Shown: positions 16,814-25,718 of the stretch, piece by piece
Position numbering within the stretch: position 1 is the first letter of the stretch
Layout of the letters: each line of letters begins with the position of its first letter
Source of the DNA: UBA4733 sp036734945
GTDB taxonomy: Bacteria > Chloroflexota > UBA4733
Direction: 5' to 3'
DNA: 64,000 nt
Assembly: GCA_036734945.1 (NCBI GenBank)
Contig: DAIMXP010000013.1
Location: 21,657-85,656, forward strand
Made by a program: the position numbers and the translations under genes
The notes under the pieces: generated by a model
The model's input: only the letters and a program-made list of their open reading frames with translations
The model's database searches: none
Told to the model about the DNA's origin: nothing

Positions 16814-16906
16814 CTATGTAGGAACGACCGGGCGCGCTGGAGCGCTCACCGCTCCTGCCAGGCTCTCTTCGGCCTTGTCACGATAGATATCGTCTCGCTC
16901 AATCAT
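16814..16906 (-). pseudogene. Possible N-terminal remnant of a HEPN-domain gene
   Basis: A 30-codon frame, MIERDDIYRDKAEESLAGAV and on, resembles the first helix of small HEPN proteins, which often begin with an RxKAEESL pattern, and then stops at TAG. The rest of the domain (normally about 100 more residues) is missing. It is directly upstream of the unknown acidic protein on the same strand. Confidence 0.4.
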
Positions 16907-16962
16907 ATCGGCAGCATACGTCGCCCACGAACCAGCGTCAACCAGCGCCGCTATTTGACTTT

Positions 16963-18120
16963 TTACTGCTCCGACAGTTCCCAGCCGCTGGTAGTGACGA
17001 TCTGCCGGAAGATGGCTTCATCGAGATGCAGGCCGAAACCAGGCGTATTCGGTAAGGCCACCCGCCCATCCTGGAGTGTGTAGCCAGACGCGTCCAGGCC
17101 GGGGGTCGTGGCTTCATCCCATTCGACCATGGCAAAATGGTGGAGTACGCCAGCGAGATGGCCACTGGTGTAGTTGCCGACGTGGCCGCCGTAGTGGTGG
17201 GGCGCCGACCACACGCCGATCTCGTCCAGTTGGCGACCCGTGGCCAGCCAGCGCGTGAAGCCGTAACCGAGAATGTCGTACTGTACGGCGTCGATCAGCC
17301 CGTCCTTGGCCCAGGCCAGCAGGGAAGGGGACGCTTGCCCTTCGCCATCGGCGATGAGGATGGACAGCCCTTCCTTCGCCAGCCACTCTTTGAGGGCGCG
17401 ATAGAGGACGCCATCTTCGTGGAAGGGCTCCTCCAGCCAGTAGAGACGGCAAGCGGCGGTCTCGGCCAGCACGCGCTTCGTCAGGTTGAGGTTGTAGCCG
17501 TTGTTGGCGTCGATTAGCAGTGGTGGCTTCGGCCCGACCGCTTCGCGCACTGCCCGGATGACGGCAATGTCGCGCTGCGTGCCTTCCTCCAACGGCAGGT
17601 GGCGAGCGCCGCGACCGACCTTGATCTTAAAGGCGCGGTGACCGCGCTCGTAGCCGGAACGCGCTTCAGCGGCGATGAGGGCAGCGGCCTCTTCCTTGGA
17701 GGATAGGTGCAGATCATCGAAGTAGAGCGACGTATCGTAGCAAGGGACGCGAAACGGAGCGTCAACCCTGGCGCTGGTTCCCCGCGCCGCCAACGCATAC
17801 ACCGGCAGGCCAGCACGCTTCGCCGCCAGGTCCCATAGAGCAAAGTCGGCAAGCAGGCCGGGCCCCGTCGCGCCAATTTCGGGAACGAAAAGCACATCCA
17901 TTGGTTGGCCCAGCAGGTCTGCAGCCTGCTCCCGGCTGACATTGGAGGGGCCGAAACCACTGGAACCGTCGTCCAACGTGACGCGCAGGACCGGCGGTCG
18001 CACGGTCAGGCCATGGTCTCCGAGGCGAGCATTGCTACCGGCGTAGCGCGGGCGCTGCCCTTCCAGGCGGGCCCATTCCAGGCGCGTGACTCGGGCTATG
18101 TCGGCCAAGGCGCTGCTCAC
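16963..18120 (-). CDS. Enolase-superfamily enzyme (mandelate racemase/muconate lactonizing type), third copy
   Basis: Barrel residues: HRAFKIKVGRGA (KxK), LLIDANNGYN (Asp), YWLEEPFHED (Glu), ILIADGEGQA (Glu) and VWSAPHHYGG (His). The divergent capping domain starts around ADIARVTRLEW. The open frame runs to 18498, but the upstream part is not family-like; a GTG at 18120 or a TTG at 18108 are the plausible starts, and I chose the GTG without a strong ribosome site to prove it. Divergently paired with a DNA methyltransferase. Likely a sugar-acid dehydratase. Confidence 0.82.
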   Translation of the reverse strand: MSSALADIARVTRLEWARLEGQRPRYAGSNARLGDHGLTVRPPVLRVTLDDGSSGFGPSNVSREQAADLLGQPMDVLFVPEIGATGPGLLADFALWDLAAKRAGLPVYALAARGTSARVDAPFRVPCYDTSLYFDDLHLSSKEEAAALIAAEARSGYERGHRAFKIKVGRGARHLPLEEGTQRDIAVIRAVREAVGPKPPLLIDANNGYNLNLTKRVLAETAACRLYWLEEPFHEDGVLYRALKEWLAKEGLSILIADGEGQASPSLLAWAKDGLIDAVQYDILGYGFTRWLATGRQLDEIGVWSAPHHYGGHVGNYTSGHLAGVLHHFAMVEWDEATTPGLDASGYTLQDGRVALPNTPGFGLHLDEAIFRQIVTTSGWELSEQ

Positions 18121-18297
18121 TTCCTTGTCAATCGTCTGGATGTCGCGCGCGAGCGCGTGTTCGACATGGTCAAGTTCATCTCGGCGTATGATACCGTTGG
18201 AAACAGCGGCCCATGGAAGCATGCCGGGTCTGCGTCCATGTATCTCTTGACCGGGCAAGAGTTGCCCAATGGCTATGGGAACCCATGGGGATGCAGG

Positions 18298-19389
18298 GTG
18301 ATCAAGTACATCGGTTCCAAACGAGTGATCGTGCCGCAGATTGTCGCCATTGTGAAAGGTCTCCCCGGAGTGCAACGCGTGTGCGACCTGTTCGCCGGCA
18401 CCACGCGCGTCGGGCAGGCGCTCAAGGCGCAGGGCATGTTTGTGGTCAGTAACGACCTTGCCTCGTACAGTGAAATACTCGGGCGTACCTACATTCAAGC
18501 AGACGCAACGACGCTAGACCGGGAACGCCTGCTCGGTCTCCTTCGCCATCTCCAATCATTGCCGCCAAGGGCCGGGTACTTCACCCGTACTTTCTGCGAA
18601 GAGGCGCGCTACTTCCAGCCCCGAAATGGCGCCCGGATAGACGCGATTCGAGAGGGCATCGAAGAGGTTGCGCGGAATGAGGAGGAGCGCGCCATCTTGT
18701 TGACGAGCCTCTTGCTTGCCGCTGACCGCGTGGACTCCACAACCGGCCTCCAGATGGCCTTTTTGAAAGACTGGGCCCCCCGATCCTACCACGACCTGGA
18801 ATTGCGCCTACCGGAGATGCTACCTGGACCAGGGTGCGCCCTGCGTCGGGATGCCAATGATCTATCTCAGGAGCTTGATGATGTGGACCTCGTGTACATT
18901 GATCCGCCGTACAACCAGCACTCGTATTTCTCAAATTATCACGTTTGGGAAACGCTGATTCGGAATGATCAACCGGATGCGTACGGCATCGCGAGAAAGC
19001 GCATTGATTGCAAGGTCAATAAGAGTAGATATAACTCGAAGAGAGAGATAGGTACTGCCTTTCTCGATCTTCTACGATCCATTCGAGCGAAGTATCTGTT
19101 GATATCGTTCAACAACGAGGGATATCTCGGCACGCTGGATATCGAGAATGTTCTCAAACAAAGAGGCTATGTGAGCTCTGTGGGCATTGATTTTAAGCGG
19201 TACGTCGGGGCGCAGATCGGTATCTTCAATCCCCAGGGAGAGAAGGTGGGAGCCGTTTCGCACCTCCGTAATCAGGAGCATCTTTTCCTCGTGGGTCCAT
19301 CCCGCGCCGTCGTCGAGTCAGCGCTGGCAACGATACGGCCGACCGCCGGGCTTCGCCAGGCAAGCCTCCTGGTGGAAGCCACAGTGTAG
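18298..19389 (+). CDS. D12-class N6-adenine DNA methyltransferase, orphan
   Basis: N-terminal IKYIGSKR and VCDLFAGTTRVG (AdoMet-binding motif I), and catalytic motif IV as YIDPPYNQHSYFSNYHVW (DPPY), order typical of the Dam-like D12 (alpha) class. GTG at 18298 is chosen because MIKYIGSKR is the usual N-terminus; an ATG at 18238 is the alternative. No restriction endonuclease gene lies next to it. Its latter half (about 18900-19200) is clearly richer in A and T than the surroundings, with runs such as AAGAGTAGATATAACTCG, suggesting acquisition by transfer. Role: epigenetic marking or an anti-restriction guard. Confidence 0.88.
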   Translation: MIKYIGSKRVIVPQIVAIVKGLPGVQRVCDLFAGTTRVGQALKAQGMFVVSNDLASYSEILGRTYIQADATTLDRERLLGLLRHLQSLPPRAGYFTRTFCEEARYFQPRNGARIDAIREGIEEVARNEEERAILLTSLLLAADRVDSTTGLQMAFLKDWAPRSYHDLELRLPEMLPGPGCALRRDANDLSQELDDVDLVYIDPPYNQHSYFSNYHVWETLIRNDQPDAYGIARKRIDCKVNKSRYNSKREIGTAFLDLLRSIRAKYLLISFNNEGYLGTLDIENVLKQRGYVSSVGIDFKRYVGAQIGIFNPQGEKVGAVSHLRNQEHLFLVGPSRAVVESALATIRPTAGLRQASLLVEATV

Positions 19390-19435
19390 TATTGGGTTCT
19401 TTCAGGAAAGACCACCGACAGATTGTGGGATACGA

Positions 19436-21070
19436 ATGACCCGACTCGAATCACCAGCGACAACGTTGCACGCGAACGTACGTATTGACGCCGGGCAGCG
19501 AACGCCGCTGCGCCGCATCTGGCGTTACGCCGGCTACGACGAGCCAAACTACACCTACACCGCCAACGGCCGGGAACTGCTGCAGAAGCTGGGCCGGATG
19601 GACGACGGCCCCTACTTCATCCGTACCCATTACCTGCTTTGCTCCGGCGACGGCACGGGCCGGCCGAAGTGGGGCTCCAGCAACGCTTACACCGAGGACG
19701 CCGCCGGCAACGCCGTCTACGACTGGACGATTGTCGACAGGATCTTCGACACCTACCTGGAGACCGGCTGTGTGCCGTTCGTGGAGATCGGCTTCATGCC
19801 GGAGGCGTTGACCACGGCCCCAGCAGGGACGCCCTACAGCGACCTGCGTGAGGGCGGCTGGCGCTACCCGCCGCGCGACTACGGTCGCTGGCAGGAACTG
19901 ATCGCCGCGCTGGCCGCCCACTGTCTGGAGCGCTACGGTCTGCGCGAGGTGCGGCGCTGGTACTGGGAACTGTGGAACGAGCCCGACATCTTCTACTGGG
20001 CGGGAACCGTCGAAGAGTATTGCCGCCTGTATGACCACTCGGTTGCCGGCCTGCTCGGTGCGCTCCCCCAGGCCCACGTCGGTGGACCCGGCACGACCAG
20101 TCCTGCCAACCCGCGTGCCGGCGAGTTCCTGCGCCGCTTCCTGGAGCACTGCGTCAGTGGTGTCAACGCCGTCACCGGCGAACAGGGCACGCGGTTGGAC
20201 TTCCTCAGCTTCCACACCAAAGGCGGCGGCTACCGCCGCGACGATGCCGCCATCAAGCAGACCCCGACCATCGCCACCTTGCTGCGCCACGTGGACGCCG
20301 GCCTGGCGATCGCCGGCAGCGTTCCCGCGCTGGCGCAACGAGAGGTCGTCCTGACGGAGTGCGACCCGGATGGCATGGCCGCCTTCGGTAAGCGCGACAA
20401 CGCCAACCTGGCTTTCCGCAACACGGAATACTACGCCAGTTATGTCGCCTCTGCCACTTGCAAGCTGCTGGATATCGGCGCGGGCGGTCCGCTGCGCGTC
20501 GACGGCATGCTGACCTGGGCCTTCCAGTTCGAGAACCGCGAGTACTTTGAAGGCTTGCGCACGCTCAGCAGCAACGGCATCGACAAACCGGTACTCAACG
20601 TTTTCCGCATGCTAGCGCGGCTGGGTGGTCTGCGCCTGGCCCTGCACAGCGACGCCGCCCGCGACCCGCTGATCATACCGGGAGGCGACAGCGCCGACAC
20701 ACCACCCGATGTCTCCGGCATCGCCGCCATCGACGGCAACAACGCCGTTCAGGTGCTGCTCTGCAGCCACCACGACGACTGGGACGTGACGACCGCCACG
20801 ACCGTCGCGATGGAGATTGCGGGTCTGCCGGACGGCAACTACCGGGTACGGCAATCGCTGATTGACGCAACGCACAGCAACGCGCACAGCGTCTGGCAGG
20901 CCATGGGCGCGCCGCAGCAACCGACTGACGAGCAGTTGCTACGGCTCCAGCAGGCGGGCGGCCTGGAAACGGTTGCCGAATCGGCCGTCAGCGCGAGCGA
21001 TGGTCGGCTGGTCCTTGAATTGACGTTGGCGGCGCAGAGCGTGTGTTTGGTCGAGGTGACAGCGGGTTAG
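19436..21070 (+). CDS. Glycoside hydrolase family 39 (beta-xylosidase type)
   Basis: GH39 features: YAGYDEPNYTYTANGRELL near the start, YWELWNEPDIFYW (acid/base Glu), FLSFHTKGGGY, and VVLTECDPDG with the likely nucleophile Glu in the position of the usual LTEWN. 544 residues, no signal peptide visible. ATG at 19436 was chosen, preceded by GTGGGA, because the upstream part of the frame overlaps the methyltransferase gene. The family removes xylose or iduronate from oligosaccharide ends. It converges on the Tm-1-like genes. Confidence 0.9.
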   Translation: MTRLESPATTLHANVRIDAGQRTPLRRIWRYAGYDEPNYTYTANGRELLQKLGRMDDGPYFIRTHYLLCSGDGTGRPKWGSSNAYTEDAAGNAVYDWTIVDRIFDTYLETGCVPFVEIGFMPEALTTAPAGTPYSDLREGGWRYPPRDYGRWQELIAALAAHCLERYGLREVRRWYWELWNEPDIFYWAGTVEEYCRLYDHSVAGLLGALPQAHVGGPGTTSPANPRAGEFLRRFLEHCVSGVNAVTGEQGTRLDFLSFHTKGGGYRRDDAAIKQTPTIATLLRHVDAGLAIAGSVPALAQREVVLTECDPDGMAAFGKRDNANLAFRNTEYYASYVASATCKLLDIGAGGPLRVDGMLTWAFQFENREYFEGLRTLSSNGIDKPVLNVFRMLARLGGLRLALHSDAARDPLIIPGGDSADTPPDVSGIAAIDGNNAVQVLLCSHHDDWDVTTATTVAMEIAGLPDGNYRVRQSLIDATHSNAHSVWQAMGAPQQPTDEQLLRLQQAGGLETVAESAVSASDGRLVLELTLAAQSVCLVEVTAG

Positions 21071-21089
21071 CATCGCGATTGATACCCGC
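21062..21089. terminator. Hairpin between convergent genes
   Basis: GCGGGT and ACCCGC pair around an ATCGCGAT centre at the junction of the GH39 gene and the convergent PEP-hydrolase-like gene. It could serve both strands as a weak terminator. It has no T-run. Confidence 0.3.
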
Positions 21090-21101
21090 CACCTACGGCA
21101 G

Positions 21102-21956
21102 CTATGCTCCTTCATCCCGCCGCCCGACCGGCACCGCCTTGAACTCTCGGACTGTATCCGTGATGGCGGTCTCCACCGGCAGGCGCTCCATAGAGCTGGC
21201 CCCTACGAAGCCCATGGCGTCACAGCGAGCCAGCACGTAGCGGGCGTCGGCCGGCGTGGCGATGGGGCCACCGTGGCAGAGGAGCATGGCGTCGCGGTTG
21301 ACCTGCCAGGCCGCTTCGCCAATCGCCTGCACAGCGGCCGGGGCCGCATCCAGCGCCATGGCATCGCTCTGCTCCAGGCCGATGGAGCCGCCGACGGTGA
21401 GACCCATGTGGGCGATGATGCTGTCGGCCCCTGCCTCCGCCATGGCCCGCGATTCGTCAGGGTTGAAGACGTAGACGCAGGTGAAGAAGCCCAACTCGTG
21501 CGCCTGACGGATCATGTCCACCTCGCGGTAGAAGCCCATATTGGTCCGCTCCAACTCCATGCGGAAGCGTCCGTCGATCAAGCCAACCGTAGGAAAGTTG
21601 TTGATGCCGGAGAACCCCAGGGCGTCCAGGTGACGGAGCAAGTAGTCCATCTGGCGTAGAGGGTCAGTACCCATCACGCCGGCCAGCACCGGCACGTCGC
21701 GCACCACTGGTAGCACCTCGCGCTCCCCCATGTCCTGCACGATCTGGTTGGCGTCACCGAAAGCCAGCATGCCGGCCAGCGAGCCGTGCCCGGCCATGCG
21801 GTAACGCCCAGAGTTGTAGATGATGATGAGGTCGGCCCCGCCGGCCTCCGCAAACTTGGCGGAGATACCGGTGCCGGCCCCGGCGCCGACGATGGCCTTG
21901 CCCTGGGCGCGTTGGGCTTGCAGGCGGGCCAGGACCTGGGGGCGGGTGTAGCGCAA
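21102..21956 (-). CDS. TIM-barrel protein of the phosphoenolpyruvate hydrolase-like family (Tm-1 C-terminal domain)
   Basis: 284 residues: AIVGAGAGTGISAKFAEAGG, ADLIIIYNSGRYRMAGHGSL, NNFPTVGLIDGRFR, AHMGLTVGG and LCHGGPIATP are the familiar signature segments of this family, which forms the C-terminal half of plant and fungal Tm-1-like proteins. TTG at 21956 is chosen as the start because GGAGG lies six bases before it; the upstream frame is not family-like. It follows the UPF0261 gene by 46 bases, so both are probably cotranscribed and act together. Enzymatic activity is not established for most members. Confidence 0.88.
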   Translation of the reverse strand: MRYTRPQVLARLQAQRAQGKAIVGAGAGTGISAKFAEAGGADLIIIYNSGRYRMAGHGSLAGMLAFGDANQIVQDMGEREVLPVVRDVPVLAGVMGTDPLRQMDYLLRHLDALGFSGINNFPTVGLIDGRFRMELERTNMGFYREVDMIRQAHELGFFTCVYVFNPDESRAMAEAGADSIIAHMGLTVGGSIGLEQSDAMALDAAPAAVQAIGEAAWQVNRDAMLLCHGGPIATPADARYVLARCDAMGFVGASSMERLPVETAITDTVREFKAVPVGRRDEGA

Positions 21957-22002
21957 GATCTTCCTCCGTTTTCGTCGATCATTACCGGGGCCACCCGCCC
22001 AT

Positions 22003-23220
22003 TTATAGGCGGGTGGGACCCACCATCTCCAACAACAGCCCCGCCGCGCGATCGGCAAAAGCTGGGTCATTGATATTCTCCTGCATTTCGATCACGGGGA
22101 TGCCTGGGCGGATGTTGGCCTTCAGCGCGGCGAACAGCGCCTGGTCGGCCTCCGGCCACCAGAAGTTGCCGCCGGCGCTATCGAGCTGGCTGACGCCGCC
22201 GAGCGGCAGCATGATCGCGACGGCGGCGGTGGCGGCGTTGGCTTTCTCGGCGATGATCTTGCCCAACTGGGCGTTCTCCTCCGGCGTCGTGCGCATGAGG
22301 GTGACGTTGGCGTTCCAGCGGTAGAGCTTGCGGCCGCGGTAGCGCTCCGGCACGGTGTCCGGCGCGCCGAAGTTGACCATGTCCAGGCAGCCGGGGGCGA
22401 TCACCTGGGGGATGCCGGCGCGAGCGGCGGCATCGAGGCGCTGCGGTCCGGCGCTGAAGACGCCGCCGGCCAGTTCGTCGGCCCACTCCGTGGTGGTCAG
22501 GTCCAGCACGCCATCGACGTAGCCATCGGCAATCAGGCTCTCCATCGTCTGCCCGCCGGCGCCGGTGGCGTGGAACACCAGCACCTCGTAGCCGGCGGCT
22601 TCCAGGTTCTGGCGGGCGCGATCCACGCAGGGCGTCGTGTTGCCAAACATGCTGGCGGCCAACAGCGGTCGCTCGGCCAGTTTGGGCGGTTCGACCTTGA
22701 CCATGCCGGCCATGCCGGCGGCGGCGTTGCTGAGGATGCGCGCCGAAAGGCGGTTGATGCCGGCGATGTCGACCACCGAGTACATCATCGTGACATCTTT
22801 GGCGCCGACGTAGGGGCGCGTGTCGCCGGCCGCCACTGTGGAGACCACCAGCTTGGGCACGCCCACCGGCAGCGCACGCATGGCGCTGGTGGCAATGGCG
22901 GTCCCGGCCGAGCCGCCGAGGCCGATGATGCCGTCCAGCCGCCCCTCCTGGTAAAGCCGCGCCGCCACCACGGCGGCGCCACGCGGCATTACCTCCATGG
23001 CCAGCGCCTTATCGCGGCTGGCGACAAGCTGAGCGAGGTTGCCACCACCGGCCGCCGCGACCTCGGCGCGGGACACGTCGCTGGGAATCGACGGGGCACC
23101 CAGCACGCCGACATCGACCACCAGCGGCTGCACGCCCTGCGCCGTCAGGATGTCCCGGATCAACTTCGCCTCTTCACCCTTGGTGTCGAGCGCGGCGATC
23201 ACCACCACCATCTTTGCCAT
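22003..23220 (-). CDS. UPF0261 / Tm-1-like ATP-binding domain protein
   Basis: 405 residues starting VVVIAALDTKGEEAKLIRDI, with IGLGGSAGTAIATSAMRALP, VSTVAAGDTRPYVG and VFHATGAGGQTMESLI, all characteristic of UPF0261. In plants and fungi this domain is fused to the TIM-barrel domain encoded here by the next gene. AAAAGGAG precedes the ATG. It lies at the downstream end of the sugar-transport region, 60 bases after a dehydrogenase gene. Function is uncertain; the neighbourhood hints at carbohydrate metabolism. Confidence 0.9.
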   Translation of the reverse strand: MAKMVVVIAALDTKGEEAKLIRDILTAQGVQPLVVDVGVLGAPSIPSDVSRAEVAAAGGGNLAQLVASRDKALAMEVMPRGAAVVAARLYQEGRLDGIIGLGGSAGTAIATSAMRALPVGVPKLVVSTVAAGDTRPYVGAKDVTMMYSVVDIAGINRLSARILSNAAAGMAGMVKVEPPKLAERPLLAASMFGNTTPCVDRARQNLEAAGYEVLVFHATGAGGQTMESLIADGYVDGVLDLTTTEWADELAGGVFSAGPQRLDAAARAGIPQVIAPGCLDMVNFGAPDTVPERYRGRKLYRWNANVTLMRTTPEENAQLGKIIAEKANAATAAVAIMLPLGGVSQLDSAGGNFWWPEADQALFAALKANIRPGIPVIEMQENINDPAFADRAAGLLLEMVGPTRL

Positions 23221-23280
23221 GGCTGCTCCTTTTCGACGATGACCCCTATCATGGCATATCGGCCCGGTAGCCGCTTTCGC

Positions 23281-24360
23281 CTACGACGAGGCGGCGGCCG
23301 GCGACACGGACTGCACCGCGGCATCAACCATCGCCGCCACATTGACCACCGTGCCGCTGCGTGACGCTTCAATGGCGGCGAATAGCATTGCGTTAGTCTT
23401 GAGGTTGTCATCAAGGATGGTGGGCGGCTCTGGACCCCCGTCCAGCCAGTCCAGGAACTCCCGGCCGATCCAGGGGTGCCCTTCGTGGTCGGGTTTGAGC
23501 GTCGTGACCACTTCCTCTTCCAGGCTGCCGCCCCGCGTGAAGCGCTGGATGCGCACGACCTCGTCGCGGCTGACAGTGACCGCGCCGGATTCGCATTCGG
23601 CGCGATAGTACTCTTTGCGCCAGGGGTTCTGGGCGCCGGCGGCCGTGCCGTTGCCTTCATAACAGGCGTGGACGCCGTTAGTCATTGCCATGACGTAGAG
23701 GTTGCCGAACTCGCCTTTGGAGGTGCTCCAGGGCGGGTTCCACTCGTAGCCGGTCAAGGTCGCGCAGTCACCGCCGCTGAGGTTGCGTAGCATGTCGAAG
23801 TGGTGGACGGCGCCCTCCACCAGCAGCGCATGGGGGATCTCAAAGCGGAAAGGCGCGCCCCAGGAGTTGTAGACGCGGTAATCCTGGGCGAAACGTCCCA
23901 TGATGTAGTTGATGCGTCCGAGATTGCCATCGCGCAGCACCTGGCGAAAGGTCTGCATGTGGGCGTTGTAGCGGTAGTTCTGCACCACCTGCATCTTCAC
24001 ACCGGCGCCCTTGACGGCGCGATAAATCTCCAGGGCCGATTCCCAGGTGTCGGCGATCGGCTTCTCGCTGAGGATCGGCATGCGGCGGCGCACGGCATGC
24101 ATGACCGCCTGCTTATGAAAGGCGGGCGGGATGGCGATCGTGCAGAAATCGGCTTCCACCTGGTCGAACGCGTCGGCCATGTCGGTGAAGCGCCGGTTTG
24201 CCGGCAGCCCCAGGAAGTCACCGGCATCGCTGAGGACCTCGGGCTTGATGTCGACCAGAGCGACGATCTCCATTCGGTCGGCGAAGGTGGGCCAGATGCG
24301 GCGCAGCCAGCCGCCGCCCATATTGCTGCCGCCGAGCAAGAGGCAACGCTTCCGGACCAT
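23281..24360 (-). CDS. Gfo/Idh/MocA family oxidoreductase, copy 1
   Basis: Rossmann start (CLLLGGSNMGGGWLRRIWPT), VDIKPE, and the family's EKP motif as ILSEKPIADTW with the catalytic Lys. The C-terminal beta-sheet domain follows (MGRFAQDYRVYNSWGAPFRF). The family oxidises sugars or inositols with NAD(P). Its ATG overlaps the stop of the upstream cupin gene, so the two are translationally coupled and follow the permease genes. Confidence 0.9.
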   Translation of the reverse strand: MVRKRCLLLGGSNMGGGWLRRIWPTFADRMEIVALVDIKPEVLSDAGDFLGLPANRRFTDMADAFDQVEADFCTIAIPPAFHKQAVMHAVRRRMPILSEKPIADTWESALEIYRAVKGAGVKMQVVQNYRYNAHMQTFRQVLRDGNLGRINYIMGRFAQDYRVYNSWGAPFRFEIPHALLVEGAVHHFDMLRNLSGGDCATLTGYEWNPPWSTSKGEFGNLYVMAMTNGVHACYEGNGTAAGAQNPWRKEYYRAECESGAVTVSRDEVVRIQRFTRGGSLEEEVVTTLKPDHEGHPWIGREFLDWLDGGPEPPTILDDNLKTNAMLFAAIEASRSGTVVNVAAMVDAAVQSVSPAAASS

Positions 24361-24758
24361 CAGGCGTTCCTCCCTGCCGTCACCGGCCGCCGTTGCGGTA
24401 CCGGCACGCCGTCCGTGTCGCGGTGCAGATGGCCGCGCCGCTTGGCGCCCTCCAACTCGCCCTCCTGGAAGAAGCCGACCAGATCTTCATACACTTCCAG
24501 GATGTGGTGCTCGTCCCCCATGCCGGTGCAGACCAGATCGCCAGCTTTGACCTCGTGTTCCACGCCTTCCGTGAGGATGCGGGCGCGGCCTTCCATGATG
24601 AACCAGATCTCGTCGGCATCGTGATAGTGCAGGTCGAACCTGGCAGGGTTCCCTTTCGGCACCCGGAAGACGCCATAGGCGCTGGCTTTCATCCAGTCCG
24701 GCTTCGTCGTTCGCCAGCCGGTCCTCTCGTCAGGTGTATCGCGGCGGATAACAGGCAT
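24360..24758 (-). CDS. Cupin-domain protein
   Basis: 132 residues with one cupin barrel: FDLHYHDADEIWFIMEGRA (first metal motif with His-x-His and Glu), then VCTGMGDEHHIL for the second. Such small cupins are sugar isomerases, dioxygenases or sensor proteins. It sits between the CUT1 permease genes and an oxidoreductase gene in one minus-strand operon, consistent with a role in conversion of the imported sugar. Confidence 0.85.
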   Translation of the reverse strand: MPVIRRDTPDERTGWRTTKPDWMKASAYGVFRVPKGNPARFDLHYHDADEIWFIMEGRARILTEGVEHEVKAGDLVCTGMGDEHHILEVYEDLVGFFQEGELEGAKRRGHLHRDTDGVPVPQRRPVTAGRNA

Positions 24759-24830
24759 GCCTTGCTCCTTGCTCTATAGGGTCCGGGCGCTCCGATGGCG
24801 TCACCAACATTCTGACATCACTGCCCGCCA

Positions 24831-25718
24831 TCAGCCCTTGATCCCCGTCAAGGCGATGCCCTCAACGAAGGCGCGCTGGAACAGGAAGAAGACGAGCACC
24901 ATCGGCAGCACCGTGACGGTGGAGGCTGCCATCAGGAGGTCCCAGCGCGAGCCGTAGGAACTGATGAAGGAGGCCAGGCCAAGGGCGATGGTGAACTTCT
25001 CTGGACTGTTGAGGTAGATGAGCGGCGTCAGGAACTCGTTCCAAACGTGCATAAAGGAGAAAATCACGACGACGGCCAGGGCCGGCTTGACCAAGGGCAC
25101 GATGATCTCCCAGAAGATACGCAGGAAGCCGGCGCCATCGATGAGCGCCGCGTCCTCCAACTCCAGGGGGATCGTCAGGAAAAACTGGCGCAAGAGGAAG
25201 ATGAAAAATGGGTTGCCGAACCAGGTAGGGAGGATCAGCGGCCAGTAGGAATTGACGCCGTGCAGATGCGACCAGAGGATGAAGGTCGGCACCAGCACGA
25301 CGAAACCCGGCAGCATTAAGACACCCAATAGGAGGTAGAACACGATGTCGCGGCCCGGCCAGCGCAGCCGGGCGAAGCTGTAAGCGGGTAAGGCGCTGGT
25401 GATCGTCCAGCCGGCAATGACACCGACTTCGATGCGGAAGGTGTTGATGAAGTAGCGGTAAAACGGCAGCACCGTCATCGCCTGGGAGTAGTTGCTCCAT
25501 TGTGGCGGATTAGGTAGCCAGCGCGGCGGGAAGAGGAAGATGGCGTTCATCGGCTTGAGCGAACTGCTCAGCATCCAGAAGAAGGGCACAAGCATCAAAA
25601 AGGAGCCGCCAATGAGAAAAGCGTAGCTGAACACGTGCGACCAGGCGACAGGTCGCCCCGACTGCGCCCAGGAAAGGCGTATCGGGCGGGCGGGAACGCT
25701 AACGACGTCGGACTTCAT
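24831..25718 (-). CDS. CUT1 sugar ABC transporter permease, MalG type
   Basis: 295 residues, six hydrophobic segments, first at SYAFLIGGSFLMLVPFFWML. The EAA loop that contacts the ATPase is EDAALIDGAGFLRIFWEIIV followed by PLVKPAL. The N-terminal extension and the PPRW and SLKP segments are typical of the MalG/UgpE branch. It overlaps the upstream permease gene by 20 bases. It should work with the 25699 gene product and a shared ATPase encoded elsewhere. Confidence 0.93.
   Translation of the reverse strand: MKSDVVSVPARPIRLSWAQSGRPVAWSHVFSYAFLIGGSFLMLVPFFWMLSSSLKPMNAIFLFPPRWLPNPPQWSNYSQAMTVLPFYRYFINTFRIEVGVIAGWTITSALPAYSFARLRWPGRDIVFYLLLGVLMLPGFVVLVPTFILWSHLHGVNSYWPLILPTWFGNPFFIFLLRQFFLTIPLELEDAALIDGAGFLRIFWEIIVPLVKPALAVVVIFSFMHVWNEFLTPLIYLNSPEKFTIALGLASFISSYGSRWDLLMAASTVTVLPMVLVFFLFQRAFVEGIALTGIKG

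Noticed and set aside
17905..18297. A longer methyltransferase start at 17905 and a longer enolase-superfamily start at 18498
   Set aside because: The two frames would overlap on opposite strands by almost 600 bases, and neither extension resembles its family. Internal starts at 18298 and near 18120 fit known N-termini.
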